Origin: Rhodoferax sp.
Lineage (GTDB): Bacteria > Pseudomonadota > Gammaproteobacteria > Burkholderiales > Burkholderiaceae_C
NCBI GenBank assembly: GCA_017880985.1
Contig: JADGRK010000030.1
Span: 1 to 13,174 of the forward strand
Length of the DNA: 13,174 bases
Reading direction: 5' to 3'
Shown here: one piece after another, positions 1 through 6,895 of the stretch
Layout of the letters: each line of letters begins with the position of its first letter
Position numbering within the stretch: position 1 is the stretch's first letter
Translations under genes and position numbers: made by a program
Notes under the pieces: generated by a model
Told to the model about the DNA's origin: nothing
Database searches by the model: none
The model's input: only the letters and a program-made list of their open reading frames with translations

Positions 1-304
1 AGTGGTGCAGGGCGCGCTCAAAGACTGGTTTGCCAAACCTGTGGTGGCTGAGCACCACCCTTTGCTGGCTTTTGTTGAAGCCTCGGCTAACGCCGTGCCC
101 AGTGCACAATGGGCCGGCCCTTACTCTAAAGATCGGCTGCGTGAGCGGGTGTTGGCCAGTGGGGCAGCGCAGCGCGTGAGCGAGCCTGTGGCGGATTACC
201 CAACAGTTCAGCGTAAACCATCTGCACGCCAAAAAGCAGTCAAAAGCGCCGCCAAAAGCCGTGCGACCAAAGCCACACTTCAATCCAAGACCCACCTTGC
301 ATGA
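1..304 (+). CDS. 3' end of an unrecognised gene, possible antitoxin partner of the PIN protein
   Basis: The reading frame is open from the window edge, so this is the C-terminal part (about 100 residues) of a gene that probably starts upstream. The GTG codons at 2 and 5 are more likely internal than a true start. I recognise no domain. The visible part has a mixed segment containing HPLLAFVEA and then, over roughly the last 30 residues, a Lys/Arg/Ala-rich basic tail (KSAAKSRATKATLQSKTHLA). Such a tail could bind nucleic acid, but it is low complexity. The stop codon overlaps the ATG of the PIN-domain gene by 4 bases (ATGA at 301-304), so the two are probably translationally coupled. That position is where a VapB-type antitoxin would lie. 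Function is inferred only from position; the N-terminal half that would carry an antitoxin DNA-binding fold is outside the window. Confidence 0.6.
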   Translation, partial: VVQGALKDWFAKPVVAEHHPLLAFVEASANAVPSAQWAGPYSKDRLRERVLASGAAQRVSEPVADYPTVQRKPSARQKAVKSAAKSRATKATLQSKTHLA

Positions 305-723
305 GAGTTGCCCGCGACACCCTGATCGCTGACAGTGGTTTTTTGATTGCCTTGTTTGATGCGCGTGAGCCTGACCACGAGGCGGCCCGGGCTTATTTGC
401 AGCGCCAGCCGCGGCCCTTGTTGACGGTCGAGGCGGTGGTGGTGGAGGTGACCTTTTTTCTGCTGGGTTCCCAGCGCCGCGCCTTTCTGAATGCAGTGGC
501 GGCGGGTGCGCTGCCGCTCATGCCGATGGAGACAACACGCCAGCAGCGCATTGCAGAACTCTCGATCAAATATCACGATTTGGCACCCGACTACGCCGAC
601 CTGGCATTGATCTGCCTGGCTGAAGCCACGGAACTGCAGGCGATCTTGACGCTCGATGTTGATGATTTTTCACTCTATCGGATTAAAGGCCGCAAGTGTT
701 TTGATCTGGTGGCCTGGCATTGA
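301..723 (+). CDS. VapC-like PIN-domain ribonuclease
   Basis: This 140-residue protein spans one PIN domain, the usual length for a VapC-type toxin. The acidic residues of the PIN active site are in their expected places: D11 in IADSGFLIALFD, E49 in VVVEVTFFL, D97 and D100 in PDYADLALICLAE, and D119 in LTLDVDDF. PIN proteins are Mg2+-dependent endoribonucleases, and the VapC branch cuts tRNA or rRNA and is held inactive by an antitoxin. The ATG overlaps the upstream stop by 4 bases and no clear Shine-Dalgarno sequence precedes it, which fits translational coupling. The stop codon in turn overlaps the TTG start of hrpA. It could be a toxin of a type II toxin-antitoxin pair or a chromosomally settled RNA-processing enzyme. 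The fold assignment is firm; the toxin role is inferred. Confidence 0.88.
   Translation: MRVARDTLIADSGFLIALFDAREPDHEAARAYLQRQPRPLLTVEAVVVEVTFFLLGSQRRAFLNAVAAGALPLMPMETTRQQRIAELSIKYHDLAPDYADLALICLAEATELQAILTLDVDDFSLYRIKGRKCFDLVAWH
708..712 (+). promoter_or_regulatory. Shine-Dalgarno-like GGTGG for the hrpA TTG start
   Basis: GGTGG ends 7 bases before the TTG at 720. An in-frame stop at 702-704 rules out earlier starts in this frame, so TTG 720 is the first usable start codon with a plausible ribosome binding site. The match to the consensus is imperfect. Confidence 0.35.
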
Positions 724-3700
724 GCGCGTCACCATTGAAGATTGATTTTCCTGAGTCACTGCCGGTCTCGGCCAAACGTGAGGAGATCATGGCTGCGCTG
801 CAAGCGCACCAGGTCATCATTGTTTGCGGCGAAACCGGCTCAGGAAAAACCACGCAGCTGCCCAAAATTGCGCTGGCCATGGGGCGCGGCAAGCTGAACT
901 ACCCGCTGGTGAACCCCGATGGCTCACGCGCGCAGCCGGGCAAGCTCATTGGCCACACCCAGCCGCGGCGCATTGCCGCCAGCAGCGTGGCCAAGCGCAT
1001 TGCCGACGAGCTAAAAACCCCGTTGGGTGATGTGGTCGGCTTCAAAGTCCGGTTTCAGGACCGGCTCAGTCGAGACACTTCGGTCAAATTGATGACCGAC
1101 GGCATCTTGCTGGCCGAGACGCAAACCGACCCGCTGCTCAGAGCCTATGACACGATCATCATTGACGAGGCCCATGAGCGCAGCCTGAACATTGATTTTT
1201 TGCTGGGCTACCTGCGGAGAATATTACCGCGCCGACCCGACCTGAAGGTGGTGGTGACATCGGCCACCATTGATGCCGAGAGCTTCGCCGAGCATTTTTC
1301 ATCCAGAACGCGACTGGCGCCGGGCCGCCCCAAGCCAGGCGACACCCCCGCGGGGGGCAGCGACGGCGCGCAGAGCGGAGCATGGGGGCCCTTGATTCCA
1401 GCGCCGATCATCATGGTGTCCGGGCGCATGTTTCCGGTTGAACAGCGCTACCGGCCATTCGAAGAGTCGCGCGACTACGACCTCAACAGTGCGATTGCCG
1501 ATGCGGTTGATGAGTTGTGGCGCGATGTTCATAACAGCGGCGATATTCTGGTGTTTCTGCCTGGCGAACGTGAAATCCGCGAGGCAGCCGACCACTTGCG
1601 CGGGCATCTGAGCCACCAGCCGGTCTTTCGCAACGCTGAAGTGTTACCACTGTTTGCGCGTTTGAGCCAGGCCGAGCAGGACCGTATTTTTGACGGTCAC
1701 ACGGGGCGTCGCATCATTTTGGCCACCAACGTAGCCGAGACTTCGTTGACAGTTCCAGGCATCCGATACGTCATTGACGCAGGTACGGCGCGCATGAAGC
1801 GCTACAGTTTCCGCAGTAAAGTGGAACAGTTGCTGGTCGAGCCGATCAGCCAGAGTTCTGCCAACCAGCGCGCTGGACGCTGCGGTCGTGTCGCCAATGG
1901 CATCTGTATTCGGCTCTATGACGAGAAAGACTTCAACTCACGGCCGCGTTTTACCGACCCCGAAATCTTGCGCTCATCCTTGGCTGGGGTGATACTGCGC
2001 ATGAAGTCCTTGCACCTGGGCGAAGTGGAGGACTTCCCGTTCATTGAGAAGCCGTCTGGACGCGCCATTGCCGACGGCTATCAGTTGTTGAATGAGCTGG
2101 GTGCCGTTGACGATGCCAATGTGCTGACGGCGATGGGTCAGGAACTGGCCAAGTTGCCGCTCGACCCGCGCGTCGGTCGCATGATTCTGGAGGCGCGGGA
2201 GCGCGGTGCACTCGACGAAGTGCTGGTCATCGCCTCGGCGCTGAGCGTGCAGGACGTGCGTGATCGGCCGATGGAAGCGCAGCAGCAAGCCGACCAGGCG
2301 CACGCGAAGTTTGATGACGAAAAGAGTGAGTTTTCGGGTTACCTGAAGCTGTGGAAGTGGCTCGATGATTCAAAAGGGGTCAGATCCCGATTACCGGAGT
2401 CAGCCACGCGAGTGGGTGGCTCGGTAGATCGGGCTCTGACCCATTCTGCATCGCACAAGCTCTCCAACCGCCAGTACGAGCAGCTGTTACGCCAGAACTT
2501 CGTCAACATGCGCCGTGTGAGAGAGTGGCGCGACATCCATTCGCAGTTGCACACCGTGGTCGCCGAGCACAAATGGCGACTCAATACACTGCCTGCCAGC
2601 TACGAGCAGTTGCATTTGTCGATGCTCTCAGGCCTGCTGGGCAACATTGGCTGCAAACTGGAGACCGACGCTGCAAGCGGGGAGTATCTTGGCGCACGGT
2701 CCATCAAGTTTTATCCGCACCCCGGCGCGCATCTGGTCAAAAAGCCGGGCCGCTGGATTGTGGCGGCCGAACTGGTGGAAACCACGCGTCTGTTTGGTCG
2801 CGGCATTGCGGCGATTGAGCCACAGTGGCTGGAGCAGGTGGGCGGTCATCTTTTAAAGAAGCAACTGCTTGATCCGCATTGGGAAAAAAAGGCCGCCGAG
2901 GTGAATGCGCTGGAGCGCGCCACGTTGTATGGCATCGTGATTTACAGCGGGCGGCGCGTCAACTACGGCCGGGTTGATTTGGCCGGTGCGCGCGAGATTT
3001 TCATTCGCGAAGCGCTAGTCGGCGGGCAGTGGGAGACCAAATGGCCGTTTCTGGCGGCCAACCAAAAGCTCATCCAGCAAGTGGAAGACCTGGAACACAA
3101 GGCGCGCCGCCAGGACGTGCTGGTGGACGATGAGCTGATTTACGCTTTCTACGACCAGCAGGTGCCGGCTGACGTCTGTAGTGGTTACAGCTTTGACAAT
3201 TGGTACCGCGAGGAGATCAGGAAGCAACCCAGACTTCTGCTGCTGACGCGTGAAGAACTGATGCGCCACGAGGCCGCTGGCATCACGACCCAGTCCTTCC
3301 CCAAAACCATCCGTCTGGGCGGCGTGGACTGCGCTGCCAGTTACCTGCACGAACCGGGCGACGCCAAAGACGGCCTGACCGTGACCGTGCCGCTGTTTGT
3401 GCTGAACCAGGTCAATGAAGAGCGCTGCGAGTGGCTGGTGCCCGGCATGCTCAAAGACAAAATTCAGGCCTTGATCAAAACCCTGCACCAGCGCCCGCGC
3501 TCGCGTCTGGTGCCACTGCCCGAGTCGGCCAGCAAGATGGCCGAGGCGTTGGACGCGCCCGAGGTTTTTGGCCACGGCTCCTTGCTGGATGCGGTGCTGA
3601 AACTGGTGCGCCAGGCCACGTCGCTGGATGTGGTGCGCGCCGACATCAAGGCGGACATGCTCAGCCCGCATTTCTTCATGAATTTTCGGGTGGTGGACGA

Positions 3701-4796
3701 ACATGGCCGCCAGCTGGGTAGCGGGCGCAATCTGGGTGCCTTGAAGGCTGAACTGGGTGCGCAGGCGCGCGGTGCGTTTCAGGCGCTGGCTGGTCTCAAG
3801 ATGGCTCAGGATGCGGCTGCTCTGCCATTCTTTAAGGAAAAGCAGCCTCCAACCCCCGTCAATCAAGCGCAAACAGCTATTAAAAATGTAGCATATCCTG
3901 CAGCCTCGGGCGGACAACGCCACACCGCCTGGACCTTTGGTGAGCTGCCCGAACTGCTCGAAATCGCCAAAGGTGGCCAGACCCTGATCGGTTACCCGGC
4001 GCTGATTGACGCCGGTGATGCCGTGACCGTCGAAGTGTTTGACGAGCCTGCTGTGGCGGCTGCCAAACACCGCGCTGGTCTGCGCCGCCTGTTTTCGCTG
4101 CAGATCAAGGACGCGCTCAAGTATCTCGAAAAAAACATTCCAGACCTGCAAAAAATGGCGGTCAACTACATGCAAGTGGGCAGAAACGCGGACGGCACCG
4201 CAGCGTCAGGTGCGGGTGGCACGCTTGAAGAGCTGCGCGAGCAAATCATTGGCGTGGCGCTGGATCGGGCCTTTCTCCTCGACCCGTTGCCGACCGACGA
4301 ATTTGCCTTCAAACGCCGGCTCGATGAGGGCCGGGGGCGGCTCACCTTGATTGCCGTCGAGGTGGCGCGCCTGGCTGCGGCGATCCTGCTGGAGTGTGCA
4401 AGCGCGGCGCGCAAGATCAAGGACACCAAAAACGCACCCGAGGCAACGCTCGATGCAACCCAGCAGCTCGCCCGCCTGATGCCCAAACGCTTTCTGAGCG
4501 TCACCCCCTGGGGTTCACTGCAGAACTTTACCCGGTATTTGAAGGCCATCACCGCGCGGCTGGACAAATACCGCGTTGACCCGGCCAGGGACGCCGCTCG
4601 GCTGGCGGAGTTGCGCCCGCTGGAGCAGCGCTACTGGCGGCTGGTGGCCGAGCGCAAGGGCGTGATGGATGATCGGCTGCAGGAATTCCGCTGGCTGCTC
4701 GAAGAACTGCGTGTGAGCTTCTTCGCGCAAGAGTTGCGCACGCCGCAGCCGGTGAGTGTCAAAAGGCTGGAGAAGGCATGGCTGCAGCTCGGGTGA
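720..4796 (+). CDS. hrpA: ATP-dependent RNA helicase HrpA (DEAH box)
   Basis: This 1358-residue DEAH-box RNA helicase unwinds RNA using ATP in the cytoplasm; E. coli HrpA has been linked to mRNA processing and to rescue of collided ribosomes. Motifs seen in order: Walker A GETGSGKTT (38-46), DEAH (149-152), SAT (181-183), and motif VI QRAGRCGR (383-390). A helicase-associated (HA2) region follows at about 430-550, then an OB-like segment with VRVREWRDI-type sequence, and the long C-terminal HrpA-specific region (DUF3418-like) ending in RWLLEELRVSFFAQELRTP. The TTG start gives the N-terminus expected for the family (FPESLPVSAKREEI) and overlaps the PIN stop as TTGA; an in-frame ATG at 789 would cut just before Walker A. 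The protein is about 60 residues longer than E. coli HrpA (about 1300). The excess matches three in-frame repeat-like insertions near residues 195-227, 553-574 and 1040-1060. All core motifs remain intact, so the gene looks functional. Confidence 0.96.
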   Translation: MSASPLKIDFPESLPVSAKREEIMAALQAHQVIIVCGETGSGKTTQLPKIALAMGRGKLNYPLVNPDGSRAQPGKLIGHTQPRRIAASSVAKRIADELKTPLGDVVGFKVRFQDRLSRDTSVKLMTDGILLAETQTDPLLRAYDTIIIDEAHERSLNIDFLLGYLRRILPRRPDLKVVVTSATIDAESFAEHFSSRTRLAPGRPKPGDTPAGGSDGAQSGAWGPLIPAPIIMVSGRMFPVEQRYRPFEESRDYDLNSAIADAVDELWRDVHNSGDILVFLPGEREIREAADHLRGHLSHQPVFRNAEVLPLFARLSQAEQDRIFDGHTGRRIILATNVAETSLTVPGIRYVIDAGTARMKRYSFRSKVEQLLVEPISQSSANQRAGRCGRVANGICIRLYDEKDFNSRPRFTDPEILRSSLAGVILRMKSLHLGEVEDFPFIEKPSGRAIADGYQLLNELGAVDDANVLTAMGQELAKLPLDPRVGRMILEARERGALDEVLVIASALSVQDVRDRPMEAQQQADQAHAKFDDEKSEFSGYLKLWKWLDDSKGVRSRLPESATRVGGSVDRALTHSASHKLSNRQYEQLLRQNFVNMRRVREWRDIHSQLHTVVAEHKWRLNTLPASYEQLHLSMLSGLLGNIGCKLETDAASGEYLGARSIKFYPHPGAHLVKKPGRWIVAAELVETTRLFGRGIAAIEPQWLEQVGGHLLKKQLLDPHWEKKAAEVNALERATLYGIVIYSGRRVNYGRVDLAGAREIFIREALVGGQWETKWPFLAANQKLIQQVEDLEHKARRQDVLVDDELIYAFYDQQVPADVCSGYSFDNWYREEIRKQPRLLLLTREELMRHEAAGITTQSFPKTIRLGGVDCAASYLHEPGDAKDGLTVTVPLFVLNQVNEERCEWLVPGMLKDKIQALIKTLHQRPRSRLVPLPESASKMAEALDAPEVFGHGSLLDAVLKLVRQATSLDVVRADIKADMLSPHFFMNFRVVDEHGRQLGSGRNLGALKAELGAQARGAFQALAGLKMAQDAAALPFFKEKQPPTPVNQAQTAIKNVAYPAASGGQRHTAWTFGELPELLEIAKGGQTLIGYPALIDAGDAVTVEVFDEPAVAAAKHRAGLRRLFSLQIKDALKYLEKNIPDLQKMAVNYMQVGRNADGTAASGAGGTLEELREQIIGVALDRAFLLDPLPTDEFAFKRRLDEGRGRLTLIAVEVARLAAAILLECASAARKIKDTKNAPEATLDATQQLARLMPKRFLSVTPWGSLQNFTRYLKAITARLDKYRVDPARDAARLAELRPLEQRYWRLVAERKGVMDDRLQEFRWLLEELRVSFFAQELRTPQPVSVKRLEKAWLQLG
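1317..1391 (+). repeat. GC-rich dispersed-type repeat inserted in frame in hrpA
   Basis: This stretch encodes extra residues between SATIDAESFAEHFSS and IIMVSGRMFPVEQRY, which are adjacent in ordinary HrpA. The inserted segment is about residues 195-227 (LAPGRPKPGDTPAGGSDGAQ and following). The DNA has a perfect 12-base palindrome, CCCCCGCGGGGG, at 1345-1356. A second imperfect stem pairs GCCGCCCC (1324-1331) with GGGGCAGC (1354-1361). The layout, GCCGCCCCAAG, then CCCC/GGGGGGCAGCGA, then GCATGGGGGC, resembles a GC-rich intergenic repeat that I recall from Comamonadaceae genomes. That link is from memory. The boundaries are approximate. Confidence 0.6.
2372..2442 (+). repeat. REP-like hairpin (GGGGTCAGA type) inserted in frame in hrpA
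   Basis: The left arm at 2377-2396 starts GGGTCAGATCCCGAT, and the right arm at 2422-2442 ends ATCGGGCTCTGACCC. They pair as inverted repeats over about 20 bases with one mismatch and one bulged base. An inner stem AGCCAC (2402-2407) pairs with GTGGCT (2416-2421) around a short loop. Flanking A residues followed by GGGGTCAGA are the pattern I associate with REP elements mobilised by REP-associated tyrosine transposases (RAYT, IS200/IS605-like). The element encodes about residues 553-574 of HrpA (GVRSRLPESATRVGGSVDRA and following). These residues have no counterpart in E. coli HrpA, where the LW..L segment runs directly into the RRLCRTDYLNYLRVREW region. The frame is kept and no stop is introduced. 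Confidence 0.75.
3847..3894 (+). repeat. AT-rich CAGCTATTAAAA-type repeat inside hrpA
   Basis: The segment reads CAAGCGCAAACAGCTATTAA and then AAATGTAGCA, far more AT-rich than the surrounding gene. GCTAT (3876-3880) and GTAGC (3888-3892) form an imperfect inverted repeat. It encodes roughly residues 1043-1058 (PPTPVNQAQTAIKNVAYP) in a linker before the conserved AWTFGELPELLE. That linker is much shorter in E. coli HrpA. The motif resembles a short dispersed repeat that I recall from Comamonadaceae genomes (AAGCGCAAACAGCTAT...GTAGC). Family membership is from memory and the ends are approximate. Confidence 0.5.
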
Positions 4797-4809
4797 GCGC
4801 TCAGGTCAA

Positions 4810-4829
4810 TCGGCGGGTTTTGCCGCCGA
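4810..4829 (+). terminator. Hairpin downstream of hrpA, possible weak terminator
   Basis: TCGGCGG (4810-4816) pairs perfectly with CCGCCGA (4823-4829) around a GTTTTG loop, starting 14 bases after the hrpA stop. No U-tract follows (the next bases are GCCTTGATG), so it is not a classic intrinsic terminator. It may instead be an RNA-stabilising or attenuating stem. It sits in the 85-base gap between hrpA and the receptor gene, where the transcription unit is expected to change. Confidence 0.4.
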
Positions 4830-4846
4830 GCCTTGATGTCAGGGGG

Positions 4847-4875
4847 TTGGCGATAGCTTCCCAACAGGGCAGAAT
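4847..4875 (+). promoter_or_regulatory. Candidate sigma-70 promoter of the receptor operon
   Basis: TTGGCG (4847-4852) and CAGAAT (4870-4875) are separated by 17 bases and each matches 4 of 6 consensus positions. Transcription would begin close to the ATG at 4882, giving a leaderless or nearly leaderless message. This agrees with the absence of a convincing Shine-Dalgarno sequence before that ATG. The call rests on weak hexamers only. Confidence 0.25.
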
Positions 4876-4881
4876 CAGAGC

Positions 4882-6885
4882 ATGAAAAATAAAAAAATAA
4901 TAAAGCCCACTTTGCGCCAGTGGGCCTGTCTGATGTTTCTTCAAGGCTGCTCGTGCCTTGCCACGGCCCAGGCACCAGAACCAGCCCCCTTGCCGAACAG
5001 CATGGCGTTGAGCGAGCGCGACTTTCTGGACGACATGCCGATTGTGCTGTCAGTGTCGCGCCTGCCACAACGACTCGACGAGACGCCCGGTGCCGTCACC
5101 CTCATTGATCGCGACATGATTCGCCTCTCGGGGGCGCGTGATGTGGCCGATCTGCTGCGGCTGGTGCCGGGTTTCCAGAGCAGCACATCGTTTGAAACCT
5201 CGGCGCCACTGGCCAGTTACCACGGTGGTTTTGACTCTTACTCCAACCGCATTCAGGTGCTGGTTGATGGCCGATCAGTGTATTCGCCTTACTTTATTGG
5301 CAGTGTTGGCCCTGGCCTGCAGACTGTGGCTTTGGCCGATATTGAGCGCATCGAGATCCTGCGCGGCTCCAACTCTGCCGCCTACGGCGCGCGCGCCATG
5401 CTCGGGGTGATCAACATTGTGACGCGCTCCACGCTTGATACGCTGGGTTTGCAGGTTGGCCTGGCGGGCGGTGAAAACAGCATCCGCGATGCCCGGGCGC
5501 GCATCGGCTGGGGCACGGCGGAGGCCAGTTTTCGGCTCAGTCTGGATCGACGTGCCGATGCCGGTATGGTCGGCTCGAATGGCGGCAACCTGGTCAATCG
5601 CGTCAATTTTTCAACCGAGCTGCGCCCCACTGCACGTGACGAAATCCAGTTGCGTCTCGGCAATCTTGCGATTGACGCAGGCAAAGGCTTCGCCACCGAT
5701 GTTGACAATTATTCGCGGGACACTTTTTTTGGTTCCAGCTACGCACAGCTCGATTGGCGGCGTAGTCTTGCCGAAGATCAAGACCTGGCCTTGAGTCTTT
5801 CACATTCGCAGGAGTCGTATCAGGATGTCTTTCCCTATTCACTGATCCCGCTCGGCATTAACGACAGCATTGACGTATCGGGCAGCGGTACCGCGAGCAA
5901 CGACAGCGTGTCGCTGCAGCACACATTTCGTCATGGCGAGTCTTTGCGTGTGGTCTGGGGCGGTGAGCTGCGCCGTGAGCAGGTGACCTCGAAAGCGCTC
6001 TACAACACGGATGCCGCCTTTGTCACGGATTTCACCCGCCTGTTTGGCAATGCCGAATGGCGGTTGGCCCGGGACCTGCTTTTGAATGTCGGTGCGATGG
6101 CGGAAAAGAGCAGCGTGAGCGGCACCAACCTGGCACCCCGGTTGATGCTGAACTGGCACCTGGCAGAAGGGCAAACGCTGCGTGCCGGCATCTCCAAAGC
6201 GTTCCGGCCACCGAGCACCTTTGAGCAATTCGCGAACGTGCGCTATTTCTGGAATGGCACGCTGCTCGCGGTCACCACATTGGCCAGTGGCCAGGTTTAT
6301 CCTGAACAGTTGCTGGTGCGGGAAGCAGGCTATCTTGGCGCGTTTCCAAAACTTGGCGTGGATCTGGATGTGCGTTTGTTCCACGAGCAGTTTACTGGCT
6401 TCCTGCGACAAAAGAATGACGTTAGTCCAAAGGACTACGTCAATAACGAGAATTTCCCGATTCAGGGCCTTGAATACCAATTCAAATGGCGACCCTGGCG
6501 GGGTACCCAGTTGATTTTCAATCAGGCCTATGTGGACATCGTTTCTCTGAATCTGGATCCGACGGTGCTGGCAGCGCGGACCGCCAGCGCGCTGGCAGCG
6601 CCGGAGCTGGCCAGCACACTGACCTTATTTCAGAAATTGCCGGGTGGCCTGGATCTCAGCCTGATGCGTCAGGACAGTGGCAAGGTGACACTACAGGGCG
6701 CAGGCCGCCTCCAGCAGGCGGCATTTACCCGCACTGACTTGCGCCTGGGCTACCCACTGCACTTTGGCTCGCATCGGGGTGACTTCGCGCTGGTGCTGCA
6801 AAACCTGGGTTCACCATATCCGGATTTCCGACCGGAGTTCCAGTTCCAGCGCCGTGCCTTCGTCACCTTGTCGGTAGAAAACTGA
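4882..6885 (+). CDS. TonB-dependent outer-membrane receptor
   Basis: This 667-residue protein resembles TonB-dependent receptors, which import or sense ligands at the outer membrane using energy from TonB-ExbB-ExbD. A basic, hydrophobic signal peptide covers about residues 1-29 (likely cut after ATA). A TonB-box-like stretch follows around DMPIVLSVSRL (51-61). The plug domain spans about 62-182, with PGAVTLIDRDMIRLSGARDV, LVDGRSVY (127-134), IERIEILRGSNSAAYGA (154-170) and GVINIVTR (175-182). The remainder is a predicted 22-strand barrel, with the family-typical LRAGISKAFRPPS around 432-446. The last residues are FVTLSVEN; most such barrels end in an aromatic residue, so the terminus is atypical. 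No heme, siderophore or cobalamin specificity can be read. It is followed 10 bases later by a substrate-binding protein and then a sensor kinase, so it probably serves that sensing pathway. Confidence 0.9.
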   Translation: MKNKKIIKPTLRQWACLMFLQGCSCLATAQAPEPAPLPNSMALSERDFLDDMPIVLSVSRLPQRLDETPGAVTLIDRDMIRLSGARDVADLLRLVPGFQSSTSFETSAPLASYHGGFDSYSNRIQVLVDGRSVYSPYFIGSVGPGLQTVALADIERIEILRGSNSAAYGARAMLGVINIVTRSTLDTLGLQVGLAGGENSIRDARARIGWGTAEASFRLSLDRRADAGMVGSNGGNLVNRVNFSTELRPTARDEIQLRLGNLAIDAGKGFATDVDNYSRDTFFGSSYAQLDWRRSLAEDQDLALSLSHSQESYQDVFPYSLIPLGINDSIDVSGSGTASNDSVSLQHTFRHGESLRVVWGGELRREQVTSKALYNTDAAFVTDFTRLFGNAEWRLARDLLLNVGAMAEKSSVSGTNLAPRLMLNWHLAEGQTLRAGISKAFRPPSTFEQFANVRYFWNGTLLAVTTLASGQVYPEQLLVREAGYLGAFPKLGVDLDVRLFHEQFTGFLRQKNDVSPKDYVNNENFPIQGLEYQFKWRPWRGTQLIFNQAYVDIVSLNLDPTVLAARTASALAAPELASTLTLFQKLPGGLDLSLMRQDSGKVTLQGAGRLQQAAFTRTDLRLGYPLHFGSHRGDFALVLQNLGSPYPDFRPEFQFQRRAFVTLSVEN

Positions 6886-6895
6886 ACTGACGGTC

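Noticed and set aside
1159..1616. Overlapping antisense frames across the GC-rich repeat in hrpA
   Set aside because: They arise from high GC on the complement of hrpA and the palindromic repeat, with no start signal or domain.
2372..2442. Reading the hairpin as an intrinsic terminator inside hrpA
   Set aside because: The stem is not followed by a U-tract, and the hrpA frame continues with conserved sequence on the far side.
3015..4175. Long minus-strand open frame (386 residues) inside hrpA
   Set aside because: It lies wholly antisense to well-conserved HrpA sequence, shows no recognisable domain, and is rich in His, Gln and Arg as expected from the complement of GC-rich coding DNA.
5839..6480. 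Minus-strand open frame (213 residues) opposite the receptor gene
   Set aside because: It is the shadow of the TonB-dependent receptor barrel and has no recognisable domain of its own.
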